Shown: positions 35,343 to 47,806, counted from the stretch's first letter. The stretch is 64,000 bases of DNA from Epichloe hybrida (GCA_019022495.1 JAFEKR010000002.1:3162001-3226000), one strand, 5' to 3'. Program-made: numbers and translations. Notes: generated from the letters alone by a model not told the origin.

Positions 35343-38300
35343 TTATTGAGCGATGCTCTCGGGGCTCATCAGGGCAATGGCATCATCTTTGTCGGTCTGG
35401 CTTGTACCAGCTTGACTTGGAATACTTTCGGTTCTTTCCATGCTAGCGCTAAGGGCGAGGAGTGCGGGATTCGGCACGGGGACGGGCGTGACGGTGATGG
35501 ACTTCTTCTTGGCGGGCATGGTGTTGGAGGGTGGTGCTCCGGCGGCGGCGGCCGGGGCGAGGGCTGAGGCTGAGGCTGAGGCTGAGGCTGAGGTTGCTGC
35601 GTGGCTTTTTCCTGGAGAAACATTGGCTTTGGCTTCTGCGGCGGCGGCTGCAAGCTCCATCTTCTTCTTCTTCTTGGCCAGCGCCAATTGTTCCCGAGGT
35701 GGCCGCTTCTGAGCGGACATGATCTTGCCGCTTGCTCCCAACCTGGGACGAGGCTTACGCTGCTTGACTGGCAAGTCTTCGTCTTCGACGAGGGGCTGAT
35801 CTCCATTAGCATGCAGCTTGGCGAGAAAGAAATTCTTGACAAGCCCGATCTGGTCGTGGATGCTGTCGTTGGTGAGGGGCTCAAGTTGTGGGGGGGGTTC
35901 GAACACGTCTGTGGATTCGGAGCCCACAGTTTGCGTCTGCATCTGGTATTGACTCCGAACCCTGCTGTGGAGGAGGTGGAATGGGACGGAGAAGGAGTCG
36001 AGGCCCATTTCTCTGTCCAGGCCAAGGGCGCGGAACCCGAAGAAATCCTCGCCGAGGTCGTCGGCAAAATCACCACTCATGAACTGGTCACTCCCATCCT
36101 TGAAGGCCCCTACACCGTCCGCACCGGCGTCTGCAGAAAGGGCTGGTCGCAAAAGGTCTGTGAGATGCAACTTCATGCGCTCGTGGAGGACACCCAGCCT
36201 TGAGCTTAGGCGGTCAACATCATCCATGACGTACTGCTCAAGCGACGCGACATCATGGCCAGTCTCATCCAAAGTATGCAACACTACCTCTTCAGGGGTA
36301 AAGCGTGGCTGGATAACCGGTCCTTGAAGTGTCTGTACACATGTCTTCTCGGCCTCGCGGTAGGTGTTGAATGTTTTAACCAGCTTCTGGAAGTAATCCG
36401 CGGCAATACCTGTCAGGGTGTCAATTGCTGAGGGCTGCAGTTCCTCAAACCCCGTATGATAGAGAATCTTGCCGACGGAGCGCTTGAGGGCACTTTGGCA
36501 CGTCTCTGGTGCCATCACTGGCCCATCATCGGAGATGAAATGTGGTTCAATGTCCTGTTCGTGGAAAGTATCTGTATTGGACTTGGGAAACTGGTTCGTG
36601 TACACTTGTGACTGGACCTGCATTTGCTTGATGACTGAGATCTTGGTCGCAAGTTTCCTGGTTTCCTGAATCTGATATATATTGTCGTCCATTTTCTTGG
36701 TCAGCCGACTTTTGGGTGCAACAAACGTTCCACTGGGTACTAGTCTGAGAAAATCTTCGTGCTGGTTGATGACTTGGCCATCGCCATCCTCAATCCACTG
36801 CAGACTGGGTTTGATGTCCGGTATGTTGGACAAGGAGTTGTAGTAATCAGGCATCACTTGCTCGGTTTCTTCGTCGATGCCCTCGGCAAGGGTTTCCGAT
36901 TGCTCGGTCGCAGCATTGTCCTTACCTGTGCCAGCAGCACTGCCCATGCTTGGATGTGTGGAGATGCCCATCATTTCGGCCTCCTTTTGGTGCTTGAGGA
37001 ACCATCGCATCCCGGATCGACTTCTTAACAGTGCGGGGGCATCGGTGTTGAGCGTATTGTCTTTGAATAGAATATGGCGCTCTTTTGCAGCCAGCGCTCG
37101 GTCTTTCTTAGTCGTCTGTTTCCAGATCTTATACTCCTCGTCCTCGTATGCTTGCTCTACGACCTCTCCAAAGGCTTGATTTAAAGCCATTCCATTGATG
37201 CTGGTCCCATCGATATCCATAGCATCAACATTGCTGCCAATACCAGAATGACCGTTGACAGCGCCGGATGGAGTGATCGAACCAGCTACCGGTGGGGTTG
37301 AGAAACCGCTTCCATCAACCTCGGAGCCCTCTCGGCCAGCTTTCCCCAAGAGACCATTTAGCTGCAAGACTGGTTTCTGGTCCACCACAGGAGTGTCCTC
37401 CTTCTGGTCGTGCGGCGCAGTACGCGATTTTGTTCCTTTTGTTGTTGCTTTACGGCCACGGGATGACATGATTGGTTCGTCGTCGGAATCGTCACCACCA
37501 TCGTCTTCACCACCATTCTGCTTCCGCCTCTCCTCGGCCTCCACTTCAGCTCGTGATCGGACGACCAGGTCCGGTATCAGTGGAACCAACTTCTCAGCCT
37601 CCTTTCTCATGCCGTTCGCCATTCGTCGAAGGGGCGAATTCATATCTTGGTTGTATTTTAGGCAATTGTCCCAGATGAGGTTCAGATCAGTTACAAAATC
37701 TGATTTCGACTTGTAGGTTAAAGATTTCAGCTTCTTGGTCATACTGCCAAGATCCATGGGGTTTTTGATGACTAAAATAGAGCGTTCCGCGTTAGCCAGA
37801 CATCCTTCTGAATCGAATGTTTCTGGGGGAGTCCCTTTTCAACTCACATGTGTAATAGTCGGGAGCTTCTCTCTTGTTCACCCTCGTCAAAAACGGGGTG
37901 GAGTATTCTGTATGTGCTTTCAGTTCCGTCAAAACTTTCTCCAAGGCCTCGTAAAGTTCTTCCTGATTGACATTCTCCTCACTGGCCCATTTGCTTCGAT
38001 TTTTCCGCACTTCGTTCATCAGCATTCTCAACTCGGCATCAGAAGCTCGTACTTGGTCGCGTTTCATGTCGATCCTGGCAATGAGATGTTTGAGAGTAAG
38101 GCTCGAAGCACCGAGGTTTGCACTACTGAGCGAACCTTGATTGGTCACTTGCGCACCGCCAGGGCCATTTGACTGGTTGTTATCCATCTCAGCTTGGAGC
38201 TGTTTCTCTGAATCTTCCAAGCGCTGCTGTTCAAGCATCGCTGTGCGGTCATTTTCCAAGGTATATATGATTGTATGAAAGCTCCGCCTGGCTGCCTCCT

Positions 38301-38955
38301 CCGTGGCGAGACGGGCCTCTTCCAGCTTCTTGATTGTATCATCGTCACCGTCACCGTTCTTGCTTTTATTCTGCGAGTCTCCTTGATTTGATTTTGTTTT
38401 GTCAGCCAACCTTCCAGGCGAGTTCACAGAGTGAACTGGGGAGCTGCCAGATTTCGACGGCGATAGGAAGGGGTTGATAGAAACTGAAGCTGCAGGGCCT
38501 TGCCTCTTCAGCCCGGACGAAACACCTGCTGCCTCCTCGTCGTCCTCTTCGTCGTCGTCGTCGTCGTCGTCGTCATAATCATCTTCGTCAATGGCACGCT
38601 TGGCTTTTTTGAATGGTGGTTCTTTGACAGGCTCGTGGTCTGTGGTTGGGGGGAGCGTGACGGTCGGTGTCGGCGCACGACGTTTGAGGGCTGCAATCGC
38701 GTCATAATTATATGAACCATCATCCGCAAATATCAAGGCAATCTTGTCTTCCGTTTTGCGATATAAATTGGCGAAGAGAGCGCGACGGCTCTCTTCTTCT
38801 ATATCGACGGCTGCCTCAGGCACCAGTCCAGTGGTATTATCAACGGGGGTTTGGGTACGCGCCGTTGTATCGTCGAGATGGTTCAAAGACCTGCTACTGT
38901 TTGTATGATGCAACGCAGGGGGTGGCCAAGCTGGCAAGCCATTGGAAATAGACAT
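35343..38955 (-). CDS. spt7: SAGA complex subunit Spt7 (bromodomain and histone fold)
   Basis: Exon 1 is 38,955-37,848 and exon 2 37,771-35,343, with a 76-nt intron inside the bromodomain; the product is 1,178 aa. The N-terminal third has a run of acidic residues (plus-strand 38,536-38,590) and a coiled-coil-like segment. The bromodomain (about 330-425) has [15 protein letters not shown] and the acetyl-lysine Asn in DNCLKYN. A histone fold (about 793-844, [21 protein letters not shown]) matches the Spt7 type that pairs with a TAF10-like subunit. The tail is Lys- and Ala-rich with an Ala-Ser repeat (35,568-35,597). Spt7 is the scaffold of the SAGA coactivator. The ATG at 38,955 is the first in frame and gives [13 protein letters not shown]. 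Confidence 0.93.
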
Positions 38956-40378
38956 ATTGGGCCCGTAGCGATGAAAGCGACATGCAGGCGCGGTGTCGCC
39001 ATGCGCGATAGAATGCGCTCGCGTAGGGCCGGATGAAGGGCTATTGACGATTTTATAACGACATGGATCGATACAGCGGCATTGATATAGATGAAGTACC
39101 AAGTATCGCGACAATCGAGATGGGGTTGGTGGTGTCTTGATGGATCGCGACCGGTGCGATTTGTCGGCAGATCAAGAGGTGAGGTTGAGGATTTGGGGAG
39201 AGCGTGGTACCGCAGGCTTTCCCCGAAGCGGGACTCTCTCCTAAGTTCGGACTTGCAGAGCGGACTTGGCGCTCGGCGGAGCACTGTTTGGCCGCCCTTG
39301 AGAAGATGGCCTTGCAACATCTGCTTCCTCACATTCAGCAACAGCCCGGGACTTTCTGAAATTCAACTTCACAAATTGGTGACAGAGTTAGTATTATATT
39401 TTGCGAGCTGTTGAGAAACAATGCAGCATTGTTGTGTCGATGCACTGCCAGCCCGGAACCTCAGACCAGCATCTGCAACCAATCGATCTCGGGTGCGCCC
39501 GCCTTCGAGGTACATGTACCTTGCCGGAGGTGGATGATGGACGTGTGTACATAGTAGCATAGTATGCCGTGTATCACGTGATACATCACGGCCATGTGAT
39601 GCCTGGGATGCCAGGGATGGCAACTGATTACCCTGCAGTGAGCACGCTGGGAGGGAAGAATCAGTCAGTTCCAAGGATTCCCTTGCATCGCTTCGAACTT
39701 GAGAGTAGAAATTTTTGATAAGAAATTTTGATACGACGAGGCCGTCCACGTCCAGCAACAAATGGAAGAGGTGGCGCCGTTGTCGTCTTCCAACAGGCGA
39801 TGAAGTAAATCATGGGCGCTCGGCAGCCAGTAGAAACCAAGCGTTCTGTCCGGCTGGGGGCCTTCTTACATACATACATGTACAGTACATGTAGGTACCG
39901 CAACAGCTCAGCAGCCAGCGAAGAAAGCAGCTAAAATGCCCATGGCTGGAAGGGTCCAGGCCTCGAATACATGCACTTCAGTGGGGTTCCCGCTTCCGCT
40001 CTTGAACAACGGAAGTTGACAGCGTACATAACCAACAAAAAAGCCACCCAAAGCTGGGCTTCCATCTTGACCCTTTGGCCTCAGCTCGCCTCCAACATTT
40101 CGCACGCCTCCAACATTTTTCAGGCCATCCTGGCCATTGCTCACCCTACAAGTCACAGATTTAAGATTCGTTACATTACTGCAGCTGGCTAAGTCGCTGC
40201 TCAGCTACTTCTTTGCTTGGGTGGGCACCTCGGAGCTTGCGCAAGCTGCCTTGCGCCAATTACCAGCCTTGCCTTGCCTTGCCTTGCCTTGCCTTGCCAA
40301 GAGCCGCTCCAGTCCATTCGGTTACTACCTCTCAGGTTTTCGAATTACGAGTCAATATTGACTCAATCACCTGGCGAT
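38956..40378. promoter_or_regulatory. Divergent promoter region, Spt7 / VanZ-like gene
   Basis: The region contains the 14-bp perfect palindrome GTATCACGTGATAC (39,571-39,584), GGTACATGTACC (39,509-39,520), a TACATACATG/TACAGTACATGTA cluster (39,871-39,893) and a GCCTT array (40,262-40,300) close to the VanZ-like start. No gene is supported inside it. Confidence 0.5.
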
Positions 40379-41068
40379 ATGCGGATACGCTTACCATTCG
40401 CAGGTACAACCTCCTCTTGCCAGCAAGACCAGAGCCACCGACTTGTCCCGCATGAATCGCGCAAAGCTAATTAGCGCAATCATCCTGCAGGTGTATTTCT
40501 GCTGTTGCTTCTAATAGCTGGCTATGCTGGGCTCACCAAACTCCAGCTTGGACAATATGTCAATGACAAGGTCTTACACCTTGTGACGTTTTTCATTCTC
40601 ACGATAGTGTTCTACTGGATCGTCGATACCAACCGTCGCCGAAACCTCAACATGACCTTGGTCGTGTGCACCTTGTGTCTTGGTGTTGGCTCCGAACTCG
40701 TCCAAAGCATCCTTCCCAACGACCGCGAGTTTGATCTGTACGATATTGTTGCAAATGTAGTGGGCAGTTTGGCTGGATTGGGGCTATGCTCTTTGTACCA
40801 CAAACGCATGCTTGAGCGCAAGAGGCAACGAAAAACGTACAATGCCGTCCCAGGCGAGGACGTGCAAGATGTCGAGCTTGTTGGGGGTGATCAGGAGACG
40901 GGAATCGTGGACGCAGATGTAGGCACCTCCAGAGGGCGTACATTAGAGGAAGTGGTGGATAATTGGGATGAAAATGCCCCCGATGATTGGGACGAAGGAG
41001 AGCCAACGGCCTCAGCGGCCCCGGTTGAACCATCAGATGGCGGCGACAGCAAGAAAAGAGCAGACTAG
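40379..41068 (+). CDS. VanZ-like membrane protein
   Basis: Exon 1 is only 40,379-40,403 (MRIRLPFA plus one base); the 87-nt intron ends at 40,490 and exon 2 is 40,491-41,068; the product is 200 aa. Joining the exons gives MRIRLPFAG followed by VFLLLLLIAGYAGL, the usual start of fungal VanZ-like proteins. There are four hydrophobic segments, with the VanZ signature LGVGSELVQSILPNDREFD and DLYDIVANVVGS. The C-terminal 80 residues are acidic and probably cytosolic (ENAPDDWDEGEP). The biochemical role of fungal VanZ-like proteins is not known. Exon 1 is too short to see as an open frame and rests on splice and family fit. Confidence 0.82.
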
Positions 41069-41836
41069 CTTGTTCTTCGGCACCAGCGTGATGTTCAACA
41101 GGGTGGAACGGCAACGTCTGGGCGTGAATGGTGAAATGCTCATGAAGATGGCGTTACGATTAGCGAGACAATTACATTATATCATGCGAATTGAGGAGTG
41201 ACTTTAAGTGGCAACGATTATAAGATAGACCGCAAGGTCAAGTTATCCTGTTACTCAAGGTTCTGCGCTGCGCAAAAGGCGTGGCGCTCGATGTTGGCTA
41301 CATACAATTTCGAGATCAGCGGCAATTCTCGCACCACGTTTTTATCGGAGCATCGCGAAACACAAGTGTCTCAGATCTTTTCAAGGTGGATGTGGCCAAA
41401 CACTGTACTAGTAAGTGAGGGTGGTATTTTCAATCGGAATGATTATGTGTGGTGAGCGAGCTCAGATAGGCAATTTAATTTCAAGCATTTGATCATATAC
41501 TTATGCGCGTTTAGTGACCCATATACTTAGCTTGTAATACGTCTTTTAAGCAGGATGCTACTTAGATTTTAGTGGAACTTCCTCTACACCCCTTGACACT
41601 CTTGCGTTGCCACCTTTGCTACAACTTTTTAATGATCATTGCTACAGGGTATCTTGAACGATTGAAGGTTTAAAAAGGTGGTGAACAGATGGCTCTCGGT
41701 GAGCCACTGCCCCCCACCTTGACCTTCCCCCCCCACCGAGGTGAGCAATCCACTGACGAAATGGCAGTCGCAAATAGCAGTACTCCTCGCAAAGCTTTGA
41801 GCCTGACTCAATCTCGAGGACAGACAGCTCGCGAAA
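41069..41836. other. Intergenic region
   Basis: No coding signal is seen. An in-frame extension upstream of the prefoldin gene (from 41,689) is open but does not resemble prefoldin. Confidence 0.45.
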
Positions 41837-42796
41837 ATGGCCAGCACGGGCAAAGCACCGACTGCAAGGCGAGTCCTCGAATCATTTTGACCATTTCAAA
41901 CTGCACAATGGTTATTTTGCTAACAAACAATGCTCTGTGCAGCGGCCAGGAAGATGCTCAGACGAACCCCCGAGGCATTCCGTATGCCCCTTTCGTCGAC
42001 AAAGTCGAGGACTATGTTGCCACTAGACAAGATGTTGAGCCTACGCTGCGCAGCTTTCAGGAAATGATCTCGTGAGTGGCCTCGCTAACAGCTGCAGAGT
42101 GCATATTCTGGCACGGGAAAAGTGTCTGCCGTCGATCGAGAGCAACAACCACTAATATAATCGGGGCAGAAAATACCAATTTATGGAATTGAATCTCCAA
42201 AAACGAATGGGAGGCTTGAAAGAAAAGATACCAGAAATCCAGAAAACACTAGACACTGTCAAGTTTCTAAAATCTAGAAGGGTAGAGTACCGAAATCATA
42301 TTGTCAATTCGACAGAACTAACCACGAGCGCTATTAGGACGAGACTGAACCCATAGAGACGACTTTCGAGCTCAATGACACACTATATGCGAGGGCGAAT
42401 GTTCCTGCTACTAACGAAGTTTATATATGGCTCGGCGTAAGTATATTGCAAGTCACCAGAAGAACATGTGATTGTGTCTGACTGATCGTTCAAGGCCAAT
42501 GTGATGTTGTCTTATCCCATAGATGAAGCCGAAGTCCTGCTTACTTCGAAACTCTCCGCGGCCCAGGCGAGTCTGTCAAACTGCGAGGAAGACTTGGATT
42601 TTTTAAGAGAGCAAATCACAGTACGTGTTTTAAGCGACAATTTAATCACTTCAGAAATCGAGCTGACATTACCTTCTAGACAATGGAAGTCGCGACAGCG
42701 AGAGTATACAATTGGGAAGTGGTACAAAAACGGAAGGAGAAGACGAGCGATGAAGAAGAGCAGAAACAGTCAAAAGACAAGGCAGGCTCGTCGTAG
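41837..42796 (+). CDS. Prefoldin subunit 3 (Pac10/VBP1 type), with +1 frameshift
   Basis: Six exons: 41,837-41,868, 41,943-42,071, 42,170-42,281, 42,338-42,437, 42,495-42,620, 42,680-42,796. Conserved blocks appear in order: NPRGIPYAPFVDKVEDYV, KYQFMELNLQKRMGGLK, ETTFELNDTLYARA, ANVMLSYPIDEAE, CEEDLDFLREQIT and TMEVATARVYNWEVVQKRK. Without the frameshift it would be about 204 aa, the normal length. Prefoldin delivers nascent actin and tubulin to the chaperonin CCT. Within exon 4 the run of four T at 42,420-42,423 has one base too many for the conserved Tyr-Ile-Trp-Leu-Gly that follows, so the frame is lost before exon 5. Intron 1 begins with GC instead of GT (GCGAGT...TGCAG, branch GCTAAC). 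The cause may be mutation, base-calling error or an unusual splice. Confidence 0.82.
41869..41942 (+). other. GC-AG intron in prefoldin 3 gene
   Basis: The exon end AAG is followed by GCGAGT and the intron ends in TGTGCAG, with GCTAAC as branch site about 20 nt before the end. It is the only choice that joins an ATG (MASTGKAPTA) to the conserved QTNPRGIPYAPF in frame. Confidence 0.6.
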
Positions 42797-43164
42797 AGCG
42801 AGGTGCCTGCAACGAGCCGTTCATAAACCGGCGTTTTGTCAAGTCATAGAAGAAGAGGGGCTGCAATGGTTCACGAACCACAAGGATTATAACCGCACAA
42901 TAGAAAGAACAAGAAACTTAAATTAATAAAGTCATTAAAAAATAGCGTGTCCGATAATTAATCTATGTCTCTGTCGATGATGGCACGGGTATATAGGAGC
43001 CCCGCTTCATGCATAAGCCCCCATAAGCACATGGCCGTTACCTCATTCCTGTTTGTCTTTTTTAATTTTTTGGCCGCGAAGCTGTGTCTAAAACAGGCGC
43101 CAGTGTCGGTTTCAGCATGACTGCAGCAACGATCGTCAAAAGTATATCGGGGACATGAGGAGGC
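42797..43164. other. Short intergenic region
   Basis: Contains the prefoldin 3' UTR and the promoter of the next gene; nothing more is seen. Confidence 0.4.
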
Positions 43165-46100
43165 ATGCTGAGAAATGTTGCAAGACAGCTTGGACAAAGG
43201 CGGCTCGTGCCGCCTCGCGCGAGACTGAGCATTTCGGTATGTCCAACGGCTGCCCCGATTCGTTGATGAAAACTGACATCTATTGTGCTGACGCACTTGT
43301 TCGGTAATCAGTCGAACCATGCGCACACCCGCTATCATTCAGCTCTAAGCAGCGCTGCTATGCAACAATCGGCGATAGAATACCATCCGGCCACCGAAAG
43401 CCACCGACTGGTGGACTTGCGGAACGATCGCAAGTTGCAACAAGACGCATCCAATAGACCCCGGAGACGCGAAAAGGCCGCTCATCGGTGGTCTCAAGCG
43501 TCAAAAACCACAAGAGGGTTGTTAGAACACATGCCAGCAAGCTATCTGCTGGGCAGAGAGGACGATGTCCAGTACTGGAGAAGAAGGGTTGCCAATCTCC
43601 GCAGCAATCGATTACCAATCGTTCTTTTGCAAGATATCATGCGACAGCAAGATTCCGAATCAAATGGCTCGAGCGGAGTCCTGTCGCTTTTGCCGACCCA
43701 GAAAGAGAAGAACAGTATTTTGAAGCACCCGGCTTTGGCTGTTCACGACCGAGAAGCTCTGGACTATTGCATACATATATTGCGAGGACGTGACGACGAC
43801 GAGCGATGCCGACGATACCTAGAAAGAACGACTTCAACGCCTCTATTTATTTTTAAGTTTCTTGTCCGGCCATCTTCCAACTTCCGCGACACAAGTACTC
43901 TACTTGCAATGATTGAATCATTCCGTTCGTACTACGATGGTGTTGAACGAGCGAAAGTAAATGCAAGAATGAAGTCTCGAGACCAATGTCGCCCTCAGAA
44001 AGGCCGATCCGATAAGGACTTGAACATGTACCGAGCCAATTTCAATCCGATCATGCGACTACTCGTTGCCCACTGCTTGCGACTCGAGGCTAGATTCATC
44101 GTCAAATTGGCAGACATAGCATCACAATATATCCAACATATGACAACACATGCAGATGAGCCACGCAAGTTGTATTTGACGCAATGCGACCTTTTCAATA
44201 GATGTCTCCAAATATTTCGGCCCCAACCGCACCTTCAAGCAGTACAGCAATCTATACCGAATGTATACTTCTGGGAAGCGCAGAGAATCCTTCTTACCAT
44301 GTCAGCAGGCTTAGCCAAGCCCTTGCTCATCAGTCGAGATGGATTTCGGGCCATTCGTCATGTTTTATCTGGGCAGCCCAAGAATTACACAGAAGTACAC
44401 AGCTCAGCTCGTCGTGCCCCGAGCTGGCCACCGTATCTACAGCCAGGGCATGGGATGGACGAGCTAAGTGATCCAGAAGACAATTGGAGCCGTACAGTCA
44501 GCACAGGAATGCTCATGCAAGAAGCTGGGTTCTCCAAAGATGAGATGGATGATGCGGTGGACATCTTGCAAGGCATGGCTTTGGATGGAACTCCAACGAT
44601 TCAACAGAGAAGCGTTATTGGCAAAGGGCGGATTATCGGAGTATGGGAAGCATCCATTCGCGCTACGAGGAATGCCCACGAAGCATGGCAAAGGTTTAAA
44701 AATCCGCCAGAAGCGGGAATGAAACCTGGCATACACCAGTACGCGGCAATGTTTGAGAAATTGGTGCTCAGGGAAGTCGAGATGGACAGCAGAACCTTGC
44801 CGGGCGACAAGGCTTTGAACTTCTCGACGCAGCACGAAGCTAATTTGGCAGAGTTTGAAAGAGCCCGTCTACGCCCACCCAGCGTTTCCGAGCTCTACCA
44901 AACTATGAAACTTGCTGGCATTGCTCCCGAGGGTTCTTGCCTTCGTATCCTCGTTGCCAACGCTGAATCGTTGGAGACAGCCCATCAGTATTTGCGCGAT
45001 GGTCACAAGAAGAACAAAGCCAACATCAGCCTGATCTCGGACGAACCAGACCCAAGCTCATTGATGGCCGTACCCTTGAAATTGTTCGCCGCCTACATTC
45101 AAGTTTGTTTACGAGTGGAAGGGCGAAGAGGGACCAACCAACTCACGCGCGCCATCCGCCTTGCCGAAGTAAAACTGAGTAATGTCAAATCTCGCTGGAC
45201 AACTTTTATCTGGGGCCTTATTCTGAAAAATCTCTCACAGCATAACAGGGCGCTAAGGATATCGTTCACAGAGCAGTTGGACCTGATGACACAGGTCGCT
45301 GATACCATTGAAGCTTGCAGTGGTCTGCAGTTGTCGTCTTTTACCCAATTTAACAAGTGTGTACGAAAAGCCACTCGACGATTGGTCAACAAGCTGTTTG
45401 CTTCCGACTTTGACAGCGAAAACGAGGAACAGCGTGGATTCTTACAAGCACTGTATTGCCGAACATGTCACGCCGTGCAGGATAACAAATTCCGCGGTCG
45501 GAATGATTCGACAGCAAACGAGTCCAGCCAGGATGATATACCGAGAATAGCAGCAACGACGGCCCTGTTGCAAAAAGCTAGCAGTAAGATGCAATCCATG
45601 TTCTGGACGTTAGCTGAACGAGAGCGGGTTGCCCAGAGGCATCTTGGTCCGTACCAAGTCACGCCCCTAGAGCGATTGAGTTCTCGAAGAGACGCGGTCC
45701 GAAGTAACCATGCGCAGGAATACATGCTGACGCTTGGTTATCTGGGCCAGTTTGACGAGATGGCGCGGTTGCTCGAGTGGTTGATTAAGGAATGGGGTCA
45801 ATGTGATGTCGTATCGGCATTAAGTGAGCTTGATGAGCCACCTCCATACGCAGACTTTTTCGAGATGCTCTGTATATTTCGCTTGTTGGCTGAGCCAATG
45901 CTGGATAACGACATCGTGGCATCGCTCTTGCAAAAGATGGCTGATACCCGATTGAACTGGACTTGGCCAGACGACGAGGCAGTCAAGACCTACGCGGATC
46001 TGCACAGTGACGAGTCAATCGGCAGGCTGCGGCGAGCTGTGGAATTTGCGCGGGACTGGAATCAACCAACGGCAGCATCCGCCACTGTAAGCATGCAAAC

Positions 46101-46275
46101 ACAAGGTTTAGTTTCCTGGTCAAGAGGAGGCTCATTGAATCATGACGGGACTACAAGTGCAGGGAGTACCTTCCGGGCCCATTGGCGGAAGTCAATGACG
46201 GATTTCGCGGTGAGATCCGATGACAAGGCTGTGACGGGTCAACCGAAATCAAGACTGACTGTTTGCCAAGCGTGA
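43165..46275 (+). CDS. Large predicted mitochondrial protein, function unknown
   Basis: Exon 1 is 43,165-43,236, the intron 43,237-43,311 (75 nt, GTATGT...ATCAG) and exon 2 43,312-46,275; the product is 1,011 aa. Exon 1 encodes MLRNVARQLGQRRLVPPRAR, an Arg-rich acid-free presequence typical of mitochondrial import, continued by YHSALSS in exon 2. The rest looks almost wholly alpha-helical, with no cysteine or metal motif. I cannot name a domain. Helical-repeat (PPR-like) mitochondrial RNA factors of fungi have this size and look, so that is a possible assignment only. If exon 1 is wrong, the first ATG in exon 2 is 43,360. Confidence 0.7.
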
Positions 46276-47806
46276 CCATGTCGCATGGGCTTTTGGTGGG
46301 CTTTGGTGCGTTTGGGTTGCCGCGAAGATCGGCGGCTATGCACATTATGTAAGATGAGTGGGACCAGGCCGACAAAGTAAGCGGCCAATGATACCCCACG
46401 ACTTCGACTTGTAGAATAGGTTGGACTAATCGTCTACATTATAAATAGTGTTGACTACTTTCATACCAAAAGGAGCAAAGTAAGAAGAAACCACAGTCTG
46501 CTCACAGCCTGCTCACAGCCTGCTCACAGCCCCATGAAGTGGGCGTTGGGGGTGGGGACGGCATCGACCCGCTCGCTCCTGCCTGTTCTGTGGCAGGTGT
46601 AAGCTGTGGAGGACCGGCGATTGGTTGCGAGCGCGCCTCATGACGGACGGGCGGCTGGATGCCTGCCCAACAAAACTTGGTCGAGGTTCTCGTCCACTCG
46701 TCCATCCACCAGCCGCGCGGATGCAGCACCTGCATATCTTTTTCGTCCTCCGTGGGCGCTCAACCCTGTTTGGCACAAAGGTGACCCAAGGCTGTCTTTG
46801 TCTTGCCTTGGTGCTCCGTGAAAGAGCTGCCCGCTTTGTCAGGACTGCTCGGACGGCTTGACGGCTGACGGCCCGTTGCTTGCCATGTGCGGATTACATT
46901 TTGCGCCGGTCTGTTCATTCGTCTCCAGGCGTCGTCGTCCATGTCTGGTGTCTGGATTGGACGTGGCTGCACGAGCAGGGGCAGGGGAAGTATCACGGTG
47001 TCTGCCAAAAAGGGCCGCGCTCGAGGTCCAGCTCATTTGGCCCGTTTCGTTGGCCTAGCATATTCCGAAGATAGGTGGTCCGAATGTGAATCTTGATGAT
47101 GGGAGTCGTGCGTGCAGCAGACGAGATACAAATTGCAGGCGAGAGCGTCGATCGCTTTATCGTCCCCCTCTCTCATCTCTCCAGCTTCTTCTCTCTTTTC
47201 GTCCTGAACGTCTATTGTGTATTGATTTCCTATGTCCCATGTCTTGCCCTGGCCAATAATTCTGGTGGTATACAGTCAGTCAGTCTCTCACTCGGGGGCA
47301 AACATCTCCTTCACTTTTCATTTCCGTTTTCATTTCCGTTTCCGTTTCCGTTTGCGCTTCCGCCTCTGTCACCTGCCTTTTTCAATTTCTCTCCGGGTGT
47401 AACGCTTTTGCAGATTTCTCTTTCTCTTCCCCGCCCTCTTCTTCTTCTTCAGTTTGTCAGTCGTTGTGTTGGGGCGTTTGCTCTTCTGTTCGTGTGTTCA
47501 GCCTACGCATAGGCCCGGCACTGACGTTTCTTGACGACTGATTGTTGAGGAAAACTGCTTGTTCTGTTCACTTCCAGCACTGTTTAATCACATCTGACGA
47601 CGCGTCTGTTGCTCGCTTCCATTCATTCCTCTTTACGCGCAACATCGCTTTGTTCTTCCGCCGATCTCCACTCTATCGAGACGACTAACTCTCGCCTCTT
47701 CCTTACCTTCTCTTTTTTCGGCTCGTCATCTTTGGCCTATTCATTCCATATACATACATACATACACACACGGCGTTTTTTCTCTGTGAGGAAAAGGCTA
47801 TCGAGA
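46276..47806. other. Intergenic region and long leader of the secreted-protein gene
   Basis: A 12-bp repeat, CTGCTCACAGCC, occurs three times at 46,498-46,533. From about 47,150 the plus strand is C/T-rich with a TTTCCG array (47,318-47,357) and TACA repeats (47,751-47,766), as in a promoter and 5' UTR. No gene is supported. Confidence 0.5.

Noticed and set aside
35601..36203. 200-aa plus-strand frame
   Set aside because: Antisense of the Spt7 gene.
41689..42075. 128-aa frame continuous through the prefoldin start
   Set aside because: It reads through a segment with branch site and acceptor signals; the part before NPRGIPYAPF does not look like prefoldin, so an intron is preferred.
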